Shown here in pieces: positions 1-5,278 of a stretch of DNA of 5,278 nucleotides (its first letter is position 1; every line of letters starts with the position of its first letter). The position numbers and the translations under genes are program-made. Origin of the DNA: Pseudomonadota bacterium (GTDB lineage: Bacteria > Pseudomonadota > Alphaproteobacteria > Ferrovibrionales > Ferrovibrionaceae); assembly GCA_021793055.1 (NCBI GenBank), contig JAJYTL010000242.1:1-5278 (forward strand), in the 5' to 3' direction. The notes beneath the pieces are model-generated. The model was not told the origin of the DNA and did not search any database. It saw only the letters and a program-made list of their open reading frames with translations.

Positions 1-498
1 GAGTACGATTCCGGTCATTACAAACGGATCGGCAAGGGCGGCAAGGAGCTGTGGGTCCAGGCGAGCTACAACCCGATCTTCGACCTGAACGGAAAGCCCT
101 TCAAGGTGGTGAAATACGCCACCGACATCACGGCGGAGAAGTTAAAAAGCGCGGATTTCGAGGGCCAGCTGGCGGCGATCGGCAAGGCGCAGGCGGTGAT
201 CGAGTTCACCCCTGATGGCAAGGTTCTCGACGCCAATGAGAACTATCTGAACCTGTTCGGCTATACGCTGGAGGAAATCCGCGGCCAGCACCACGGCATC
301 TTCGTCGATCCCGTCTATCTCAAGAGCCCGGCATACCAAGCGTTCAAGGAAAGGCTCGGGCGCGGCGAATACGATGCCGGCCATTACAAACGGATCGCCA
401 AGGGCGGCAAGGAACTGTGGGTCGAGGCCAGCTACAACCCGATCTTCGACATGAACGGAAAGCCGTTCAAGGTCGTCGAATACGCCATCGACATCACC
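1..498 (+). repeat. Tandem PAS-domain repeat, 366-bp period, inside the chemoreceptor gene
   Basis: Bases 1-132 and 367-498 are direct copies offset by exactly 366 bp (122 codons). By hand count they differ at 14 of 132 bases and 6 of 44 residues. Both encode the second half of a PAS fold, running from EYD(S/A)GHYKRI to the DIT motif. The left edge cuts the first unit, so its first half and any further copies cannot be seen. The identity is much higher than usual for two PAS domains in one protein, which suggests internal duplication or gene conversion. Confidence 0.9.
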
Positions 499-1326
499 GA
501 GCAGGTCACCATGGCGACTGAGGTCAAGGGCATTGCCGACAGCGTCGCCGCGACGGCTACCGAAATGCGTGCCACCGCCGAATCCATGTCGGCCACGGCG
601 GAGGAAACCACGCGGCAAGCTACCGAAGTCGCCGCCGCCGCGGAGCAGGCATCCAGCAATGTGCAGACCGTGGCGAGTGCCGGCGAGGAAATGTCCGCGT
701 CGATCAACGAGATCAGCCGACAGGTGAGCGAGTCCACCGGCATCGCCACGCACGCGGTGAAGGAAGTCGAGGCCACCAACAGCGCGATCCAGAATTTGGC
801 CGAGGCGGCGCAGAAAATCGGCGACGTGGTCGGCCTGATCCGCGAAATCGCCGGCAAGACCAATTTGCTGGCACTCAACGCTACGATCGAGGCGGCACGC
901 GCGGGCGAGGCGGGGAAAGGCTTCGCCGTGGTGGCGAGCGAGGTCAAGGCCCTCGCCAGTCAGACCGCCAAGGCGACGGAGGAGATATCGGGCCTGATCG
1001 GCGGCATGCAGATGGCCACCACGGAATCGGTTGGCGCGATCCAGGGCATTGCTACGGTGATCAGCAGAACCGCCGATATCTCCACCACCATCGCCGCGGC
1101 GGTGGAGGAGCAAACGGCGACCACCCGGGACATTTCCCGCAACGTCTCGCAGGCCGCCGTCGGCGCGCAGCACGTGTCGCACAGCATCGTCACCGTCAAC
1201 GACGCGGCCGTTAAGGCCGGCAAGGCCTCCGCCGAAGTGGCCGCAGCCTCCGGCGAGTTAGCGCGAAATGCCGAAACGCTGCGCCAGAACATGGGCCAGT
1301 ACTTGAACCGCCTCGGCGTCGCGTAG
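1..1326 (+). CDS. Soluble PAS-PAS methyl-accepting chemotaxis protein (5' end beyond the window)
   Basis: This is a chemoreceptor that would signal to the CheA/CheW array. The frame is open from base 1, giving 441 residues in the window; the true start lies to the left. Residues 1-44 are the tail of one PAS domain and about 50-166 are a second complete PAS domain, both ending in the typical ..ATDIT/AIDIT segment. From about 175 to the C-terminus is a long helical MCP signalling domain. Its hairpin tip is clear (bases 844-940): EIAGKTNLLALNATIEAARA, then GEAGKGFAVVASEV. It has Lys where many receptors have Gln (IAGKTN versus IA.QTN). No membrane segment is seen in this portion, so it is probably cytoplasmic, like the PAS-MCP proteins Aer or BdlA, which sense redox or oxygen through bound cofactors. 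No cofactor residue can be assigned here. The C-terminus (..YLNRLGVA) lacks a CheR-docking NWETF-type pentapeptide. The family call is firm; the ligand is unknown. Confidence 0.95.
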   Translation, partial: EYDSGHYKRIGKGGKELWVQASYNPIFDLNGKPFKVVKYATDITAEKLKSADFEGQLAAIGKAQAVIEFTPDGKVLDANENYLNLFGYTLEEIRGQHHGIFVDPVYLKSPAYQAFKERLGRGEYDAGHYKRIAKGGKELWVEASYNPIFDMNGKPFKVVEYAIDITEQVTMATEVKGIADSVAATATEMRATAESMSATAEETTRQATEVAAAAEQASSNVQTVASAGEEMSASINEISRQVSESTGIATHAVKEVEATNSAIQNLAEAAQKIGDVVGLIREIAGKTNLLALNATIEAARAGEAGKGFAVVASEVKALASQTAKATEEISGLIGGMQMATTESVGAIQGIATVISRTADISTTIAAAVEEQTATTRDISRNVSQAAVGAQHVSHSIVTVNDAAVKAGKASAEVAAASGELARNAETLRQNMGQYLNRLGVA

Positions 1327-1334
1327 CGCGACAC

Positions 1335-1350
1335 CCGGCGGCGTCGCCGG
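1335..1350 (+). other. Small GC hairpin after the chemoreceptor stop
   Basis: CCGGCG-GCGT-CGCCGG forms a perfect 6-bp stem with a four-base loop, nine bases after the TAG stop. No T-run follows, so it is at best a weak 3'-end structure and not a classical intrinsic terminator. Such short GC stems are common by chance at this base composition. Confidence 0.25.
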
Positions 1351-1407
1351 ACTTGCAATCCCCCGCCGAAAAAAACAATTCGGTCCCGATCTCGGCCGCG
1401 CCGACGC

Positions 1408-1421
1408 TTGATCTGGGTCAA
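1408..1421 (+). promoter_or_regulatory. FNR/FixK/Anr-type binding site
   Basis: TTGATCTGGGTCAA matches the FNR-family consensus TTGAT-N4-ATCAA at nine of ten defined positions (GTCAA replaces ATCAA in the right half-site). TTGATctggatCAA-like boxes are typical for Alphaproteobacterial FnrL, FixK and Anr. It lies in the intergenic region, with its centre about 177 bases before the ATG of the cobalamin-binding gene, and nothing on the other strand starts nearby. If the regulator activates from -41.5, transcription would begin near 1456; the only hexamer placed for a -10 element is the weak TTACCA at 1443-1448. The inferred role is oxygen- or redox-dependent control of the downstream pair. Confidence 0.7.
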
Positions 1422-1453
1422 GGGCCGAGGCGCGTCTTGGCGTTACCACGGAC

Positions 1454-1473
1454 CCGCGCCGTGGCGGGCGCGG
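1454..1473 (+). other. GC hairpin in the putative leader of the B12-sensor unit
   Basis: CCGCGCC-GTGGCG-GGCGCGG is a perfect 7-bp stem with a six-base loop, about 33 bases downstream of the FNR-type box. If transcription starts near 1456, the stem would overlap the start site; if it starts further upstream, the stem would sit in the leader RNA. No cobalamin-riboswitch B12 box or other recognisable riboswitch core was found around it. It could be chance in GC-rich DNA. Confidence 0.2.
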
Positions 1474-1580
1474 CCTTGTGCATAGCCAGTCTGGATCGCG
1501 GTCCGCCGTTCGCCGGACTTTGCCGTCCCGCTCGCGATATGGCGGCTCGCGGTCAGTGCAGGCTAAAGGCGTAGCGACAC

Positions 1581-1585
1581 AAGGG
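1581..1585 (+). promoter_or_regulatory. Ribosome binding site that decides the start of the B12-binding gene
   Basis: AAGGG lies six bases before the ATG at 1592. The frame stays open upstream to an ATG at 1478, but that codon has no Shine-Dalgarno sequence and the 38 extra residues are unstructured and Arg/Ser-rich. The start at 1592 is therefore preferred. Confidence 0.65.
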
Positions 1586-1591
1586 CTGGCT

Positions 1592-2661
1592 ATGAATGCC
1601 GGACTCGAAACCGTAGGCGCGGAAGGGCTGCGGCGGTTCGACGCGCTTCGGACCGAGGCCGCAGATGCCGTGACGGAGCGCCTTTACGCCACTTACGGGC
1701 CGATTTACGAACAGTACGGGCCACGCGGACGGAAGACCTGCCGCGAGGACATCGCACTGCACCTGGAATTTCTGCGCCCGGCGCTGGAATTCGGCGTAGC
1801 ACCGCCGATGGTGGACTACCTTTGCTGGTACGCCAGCGTGATCGCGGCAAGGGGCACCCCGCGGGAGCATGTGGCGCCGTCGCTCGAATGGCTGGCCGCG
1901 TTTTATGCCGAGCGCATGGAGCCGGCAGAAGCCGCGGCGGTGACGGCGGCGCTGCGCGCGGCGCGACGAGACTTTCTGAACGCCGAAACCGCGCCGGCAG
2001 CCGCGCCGCAGGCGCCGGATCCGTGGCCGGAGGCGGCCGTTTTCTTGTCGTCGCTGCTTGCCGGCGATCACCGGGAGGCCTTGGCGATCATGCAACGCTG
2101 CACCGACGGCGGGCGCAGCCTCAGCGAGATCGAACTTCACGTCGTCCAACCCGTGCTCTACCAGATCGGCGAGAAATGGCAGGCGAACCAAGTGGCGGTC
2201 GCAGGAGAACACATGGCTACCGCAATCGCGCAATCGGTGATGACGGCAGGCCTGCTGCGCTCGACGCCGGTCGCGCCGAACGGCAAGCGGGCGCTTCTCG
2301 CCTGCGTCGAGGGAAATGACCACGCGCTCGGGCTGCGCATGGTGGCCGATGCGTTCCAGCTCGGCGGCTGAGATGTGCGCTACCTCGGCGCCAACGTGCC
2401 GGGCCCGGCGCTGGTCCTGCAAGCGCAGGAATGGGCGCCCGATCTCGTCGGGCTGTCGATTGCGTTCCCGCCGCAACTGCGCGCCGCCGAGGACGTCATC
2501 GCGGCGCGGAACGAGCCGCCGCGCCGCGCCCGACCGGCGGTAATCGTGGGGGGCTGGCCATCAACCGCTTCAGCCGGCTGGTCGATCTGGTGGGCGCCGA
2601 CGCCGATGGCCATGACGCGCGGAGCGCGCTCGCCCACGCCAATCGGCTGGTCGGCGCATGA
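1592..2661 (+). pseudogene. Cobalamin (B12)-binding sensor-like protein, broken by a nonsense codon and a frameshift
   Basis: Repaired, this would be about 356 residues: a helical N-terminal region (about 15-130), an Ala/Pro linker (about 132-145), a helical B12-cap domain (about 146-225) and a Rossmann-type B12-binding domain (from about 232). The cap carries W196-x9-E206-H207, the Wx9EH motif of CarH/LitR- and AerR-type cobalamin sensors. H244 in GNDHALG is the likely cobalt ligand; Asn replaces the usual Asp/Glu two residues before it. G247 to S289 (motif SIA) leaves 41 residues and the next gap to GG leaves 28, matching the family pattern D-x-H-x2-G-x(41-42)-S-x-L-x(26-28)-GG. Codon 260 is TGA (2369-2371) where relatives have Trp in a GGWDVxYLGANVP-like stretch. 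The frame then continues to VIVGG, where the G6 tract 2548-2553 is one base short; the remainder (..GGLAINRFSRL.. to TGA at 2659-2661) lies in the next frame. As written, only 259 residues would be made, lacking most of the B12 fold. No DNA-binding domain or kinase is seen, so it probably acts through a partner. The domain call is firm; the signal sensed is not known. Confidence 0.85.
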
Positions 2662-3592
2662 CGCATCCCGCGCCGTGGTTCGGACCTTATGTTGCGCCGC
2701 TGCTCGCGGTCGCGGCCGCGACGGTGGACGAGGACGGCGCACTCATCGAGGCGAACCGCGGCTTCCTGCGGCTGATCATGGCGGAACAGGGTCAGGCGAC
2801 CGGGCGGCGCGTCGCTCGGTTCTTTCGGCAACCCGATTTTGCCACCCTCGTCGGCGCGGCTGCCGACGCCGACGGCAAAGTCTACCACGGGCTGTTGACC
2901 ATCGAGGACGATGCGGGGCGGACGCGGTCTCTGCGCGCCCGCGTCTGGCGCGCGGGCAAACGGCTGCGGATTCTGGCCGAGTACGAGATCGAGGAACTCG
3001 AGGGCCTCTATGATAAGGTTCTCGAGTTCAATCGCGACTATGCTGCCGCGCAGCTGCGGCTGGCGCAGACCAACCTTCAGCTGCAACAGCGGGAGGCGCA
3101 GATTCTCGGGGCGTCGCTGACCGATCCGCTCACCGGCGTCGGCAACCGCCGCCGATTGGATCAGGCGCTGGCCGCCGAGGTCGGCCGCGTCGAACGGACC
3201 GGCGAGGCGCTTTGCGCTTTCATCGCCGATCTCGATCATTTCAAGCGCATCAACGACGCCTACGGCCACGAGGCCGGAGACGACGCGCTCGCGACCTCCG
3301 GCGGCTTGCTGCGCCGGGAGACGGGGCGACCGACATCGTCGCGCGGTTCGGCGGCGAGGAATTCGTCGCGCTGATGCCGCATACCCATCTGGAGATGGCC
3401 CTCGTCATCGCCGAGCGGATTAGGGCCGCCCTGGCGACGGTCCACGTCGCGCCCCTGCGTCATCCGGTCACCGCGAGTTTCGGCGTCGCCGGATTGCGGC
3501 CGCACGAGAACGGCGATGCCTTTCTACAGCGCATCGACAAGGCGCTCTACGAGGCCAAGCGCTCGGGGCGCAACCGCGTCGTGATCAGCTAG
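2658..3592 (+). pseudogene. PAS-GGDEF diguanylate cyclase with a one-base frameshift before GGEEF
   Basis: The repaired product is about 311 residues and would condense two GTP to cyclic-di-GMP in the cytoplasm. Residues about 15-110 form a PAS-like sensor (VDEDGALIEANRGFLRLI), about 110-150 a helical linker, and about 151-311 the GGDEF domain: LTDPLTGVGNRR, then DLDHFKRIND for metal and nucleotide binding, the active-site GGEEF at 232-236, and the closing DKALYEAKRSGRNR. The frame breaks at about 3323-3326. The first part runs into unrelated codons and stops at 3374; the rest continues in another frame to the TAG at 3590-3592. One inserted base restores it. If that base is C, the codons read ACG CGG GCG ACC GAC and recreate an RxxD product-inhibition site at 223-226; if G, the site is absent. 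The start ATG overlaps the stop of the preceding gene (ATGA, 2658-2661) and has no good Shine-Dalgarno sequence, which suggests translational coupling. As written, the protein would lack the catalytic loop. Confidence 0.9.
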
Positions 3593-3613
3593 GTTTTCTA
3601 ACGCCGGTCGGCG

Positions 3614-3636
3614 CCGGGCCTGGAATCAGGCGCCGG
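3614..3636. terminator. Hairpin between convergent units, possible bidirectional terminator
   Basis: CCGGGCCTG (3614-3622), loop GAAT, then CAGGC-G-CCGG (3627-3636) forms a 9-bp stem with one bulged G. It lies 21 bases after the cyclase stop, and its loop and right arm include the stop codon of the convergent acyl-CoA dehydrogenase. Only short T-runs flank it (ATTT to the right; TTTT at 3594-3597 reads as A on the other strand). Function as an intrinsic terminator is therefore uncertain. Confidence 0.35.
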
Positions 3637-4807
3637 ATTTCGCGGCCTGAAGCACTTGGCCCGCGATGATAACCTTCTGCACCTCGCTCGCGCCCTCATA
3701 TATCCTGAGGGCGCGGATCTCGCGGTAGAGCCGCTCCACCGTCACGCCACGCACGACGCCGAGGCCGCCGAAGATCTGCACCGCCTGATCGATGACGAGC
3801 TGCGCCTGCTCGGTGGCGAAGAGCTTGGCCATGCTGGCTTCGCGGCTGATGCGCCCGCCCCGGCAATCCTTGGTCCAGGCGGCGCGATAGATCAGCAGGG
3901 CGGCAGCGTCGACCGCCAGGGCCATGTCGGCGATCTTGCCTTGGATAATCTGCAAATCCGCCAGGGCACGACCGAAAAGCTGGCGTGTCGCGGCGCGCTG
4001 AACGGCCTCGTCGAGGGCGCGGCGCGCGAAGCCGAGCGCCGCCGCCCCGACCGTCGAGCGAAAAATGTCGAGGGTTGCCATGGCGATCCTGAAACCCTCG
4101 CCCGGCTGGCCGAGCAGGCGATCGGCGCCGACGCGGCAGTTGTCGAAGCTGAGGCTGCCGATCGGGTGCGGCGCGATGATATCGAGCGACTGGCTGAGCG
4201 CGAGACCGGGCGTGTCGCCATCGACGATGAAGGCGGAAAGGCCCTTGGTGCCGGGACCTTCGCCGGTGCGGGCGAAGACCACGTAAAGGTCGGCCAGGCC
4301 GGCGTTGGAAATCCAGCACTTGCCGCCGTCGAGGCGATAGCCGTAGGCGGTCTTGGTCGCCTGCGTCGCGATCGCCGCGACGTCGGAGCCGGCCTCGGCC
4401 TCCGAGAGCGCGAAGGCCGCGATCGCCCGGCCCTCGCGCACCGCCGGCAGGAACCGCTGCTGCTGCGCGTCGCTGCCATAAAGGCTGATCGGCGCGCTGC
4501 CGAGGCCCTGCATGGCGAAGGCGAAATCGGCGAGGCCCGACGCGCGGGCGAGAGTTTCCCGCGCCAAGCAGAGGTTGCGAACCTCGAGCCCGCCGTTGGC
4601 GCCGCCGCCGCCCGGCGCGGCGTGGCGGAGCAAGCCCGCCTGCCCCATAGCGGTCACCAGGCGGCGCACTGCAGGCGCCGCATCCTCCTCTTCCGGACCA
4701 CAGAGCGCCGGCAGGTCTCCCGCGACCCAGGTCTCAAAGGTCTTGACGATGGCGCGATTGCCATCGTCAAGGAACGGCCAGTCGAGGAACGAGCGGTCGC
4801 CGGTCAA
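3626..4807 (-). CDS. Acyl-CoA dehydrogenase, TTG start
   Basis: This is a cytoplasmic FAD flavoenzyme of 393 residues that would oxidise an acyl-CoA to the 2,3-enoyl-CoA and pass electrons to electron-transfer flavoprotein. The length is normal for the family. Signature 1 is ALSEAEAGSDVAA (133-145), followed by WISNAG (165-170, flavin region). Signature 2 is a variant, QIFGGLGVVRGVTVERLYRE (344-363), with Gly at the usual acidic position after VVR. E371 in IYEGASEVQ occupies the catalytic base position of medium-chain-type enzymes. The frame is open upstream to 4951, but that part overlaps the neighbouring gene and looks like a shadow. TTG at 4807-4805 overlaps the upstream stop (TTGA) and follows GAAGG by three bases, giving the N-terminus MTGDRSFLDWPFLDD. 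This N-terminus resembles dehydrogenases that I recall from salicylyl-CoA / 2-aminobenzoyl-CoA degradation clusters. The substrate is not proven. Confidence 0.92.
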   Translation of the reverse strand: MTGDRSFLDWPFLDDGNRAIVKTFETWVAGDLPALCGPEEEDAAPAVRRLVTAMGQAGLLRHAAPGGGGANGGLEVRNLCLARETLARASGLADFAFAMQGLGSAPISLYGSDAQQQRFLPAVREGRAIAAFALSEAEAGSDVAAIATQATKTAYGYRLDGGKCWISNAGLADLYVVFARTGEGPGTKGLSAFIVDGDTPGLALSQSLDIIAPHPIGSLSFDNCRVGADRLLGQPGEGFRIAMATLDIFRSTVGAAALGFARRALDEAVQRAATRQLFGRALADLQIIQGKIADMALAVDAAALLIYRAAWTKDCRGGRISREASMAKLFATEQAQLVIDQAVQIFGGLGVVRGVTVERLYREIRALRIYEGASEVQKVIIAGQVLQAAKSGA

Positions 4808-5278
4808 TTGCCTTCGAAGACCGGCGCCTGCTTCGCGACGAAAGCGCGATAGGCGCGGCCGTAGTCCTTGGTTTGCATGCAGATGGCCTGGGCCTCGGCC
4901 TCGACTTCGATGGCGGCGTCGATCGACATGTCCCATTCCTGGTGCAGGCACTTTTTGGTCATGCCATGGGCGAAGGTCGGCCCGGCGGCGAGCCGCGCGG
5001 CCAGCGCTTGCGCGTCCGCCAACACGGTTTCCGGCGCGCAGATCTTGTTGTAGAAGCCCCAGCGTTCGGCCTCCGCGCCGTCCATCGCGCGGCCGGTGTA
5101 ACGCACCTCCGCCGCGCTGCCGGCGCCGACAATCCGGGGCAGGATGTGGGTTGCGCCCATATCGGCCCCGGCGAGCCCGACGCGGACGAACAGAAACGCC
5201 ACCTTGCTTCGCGCCGTGCCGTAGCGCAGATCGGAGGCCATGGCGAGGATCGCGCCGGCGCCGGCGCAGATGCCGTCG
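4804..5278 (-). CDS. Enoyl-CoA hydratase/isomerase (crotonase) family protein, N-terminus beyond the window
   Basis: The last 157 residues are present, in frame from 5277, and end in ..PVFEGN and TGA (4806-4804). The protein would act on an acyl-CoA thioester in the cytoplasm. The visible part starts at DGICAGAGAILAMASDLRYG, the oxyanion-hole helix region typical of the crotonase fold, followed by VGLAGADMGATHILPRIVG and AAEVRYTGRAMDGAEAERWG. Hand alignment with rat mitochondrial hydratase keeps the second catalytic Glu (AAEV, Glu164 equivalent). At the Glu144 position there is a hydrophobic residue in KVAFLFVRVG. A plain hydratase reaction is therefore not assured. It precedes and overlaps the acyl-CoA dehydrogenase gene, so the two are probably co-translated and act on the same CoA substrate series. 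The inferred pathway is CoA-dependent breakdown of an aromatic or fatty acid. The ATG at 5241 is internal to the conserved fold and is not the start. Confidence 0.9.
   Translation of the reverse strand, partial: DGICAGAGAILAMASDLRYGTARSKVAFLFVRVGLAGADMGATHILPRIVGAGSAAEVRYTGRAMDGAEAERWGFYNKICAPETVLADAQALAARLAAGPTFAHGMTKKCLHQEWDMSIDAAIEVEAEAQAICMQTKDYGRAYRAFVAKQAPVFEGN
4811..4815 (-). promoter_or_regulatory. Ribosome binding site supporting the TTG start of the acyl-CoA dehydrogenase
   Basis: On the - strand GAAGG lies three bases before TTG (4807-4805), inside the last codons of the upstream crotonase gene. The spacing is short. The TTGA start/stop overlap suggests that ribosomes finishing the upstream gene restart here. 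Confidence 0.5.

Noticed and set aside
142..1182. Long open frame on the - strand opposite the chemoreceptor (346 codons)
   Set aside because: It is a shadow of the MCP gene with Arg/Gly/His-rich low-complexity translation and no motif.
1366..1383. CCGAA..TTCGG stem with an A7 run as a terminator
   Set aside because: The stem is only five pairs and the A-run lies in the loop region. On the - strand it would give T's, but no - strand gene ends here.
1353..1574. A 73-codon open frame in the intergenic region before the B12 gene
   Set aside because: It has no recognisable motif or good ribosome binding site, and it overlaps the FNR-type box and hairpins. Open frames of this length are expected by chance at this GC content.
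1478..1591. Upstream ATG giving a 38-residue N-terminal extension of the B12-binding protein
   Set aside because: There is no ribosome binding site, and the composition looks non-coding and unlike the family. The ATG at 1592 has AAGGG at good spacing.
1327..1591. Possible cobalamin riboswitch ahead of the B12-binding gene
   Set aside because: No B12-box-like core could be found, and the two GC stems do not build the riboswitch architecture.
2369..2371. TGA read as tryptophan or selenocysteine
   Set aside because: TGG is used freely for Trp in all genes here, and TGA is the normal stop of the B12 gene and of both acyl-CoA genes. The site corresponds to Trp in relatives, not Cys/Sec.
2546..2556. 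In-phase G GGG GGC heptamer that would allow a programmed -1 frameshift into the native frame
   Set aside because: The phase and direction are right, but an in-frame TGA lies about 180 bases upstream, no stimulatory structure was identified, and the neighbouring gene carries a similar one-base loss without a slippery heptamer. A deletion or a base-calling error is simpler.
3656..4852. Long open frame on the + strand opposite the acyl-CoA dehydrogenase (398 codons)
   Set aside because: It mirrors the codon bias of the true gene and has no coherent domain. The - strand frame carries all family signatures.

Overview
The window reads as chromosomal DNA from a GC-rich Alphaproteobacterium, probably of the Rhodospirillales type. 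The codon bias (strong GC at third positions), the PAS-linked soluble chemoreceptor, the FNR/FixK-type box and the style of the acyl-CoA genes all fit this. The assignment is an inference from gene style; there is no rRNA or other marker here. No tRNA, rRNA, CRISPR array, insertion sequence or phage gene was seen.

Left part, + strand: the 3' part of a methyl-accepting chemotaxis protein (1-1326), open at the left edge. Its two visible PAS units are near-copies 366 bp apart. A 265-bp intergenic stretch follows. It holds two GC-rich hairpins and a clear FNR/FixK/Anr-type box (TTGATCTGGGTCAA, 1408-1421), and it leads to a two-gene unit.

Centre, + strand: a cobalamin-binding sensor-like gene (1592-2661) overlaps a PAS-GGDEF diguanylate cyclase gene (2658-3592) by ATGA. 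Both are broken as written. The first has a TGA where the family has Trp (2369-2371) and a one-base deletion in a G6 tract (2548-2553). The second has a one-base deletion near a G4 tract (3323-3326), just before GGEEF. The motifs around the lesions are intact, so the damage is very recent or is a sequencing or assembly error. If repaired, the pair looks like an FNR-controlled module linking a B12-based sensor to cyclic-di-GMP synthesis, next to a soluble PAS chemoreceptor.

Right part, - strand: a convergent acyl-CoA catabolic unit. A crotonase-fold protein, cut by the right edge (4804-5278), is followed by an acyl-CoA dehydrogenase (3626-4807). The two overlap by four bases (TTGA), and the dehydrogenase starts at TTG. 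The pair resembles the enoyl-CoA hydratase / acyl-CoA dehydrogenase partners found in bacterial clusters for CoA-thioester degradation of aromatic acids such as salicylate or 2-aminobenzoate. That pathway assignment is tentative. A hairpin between the convergent units may serve as a terminator.
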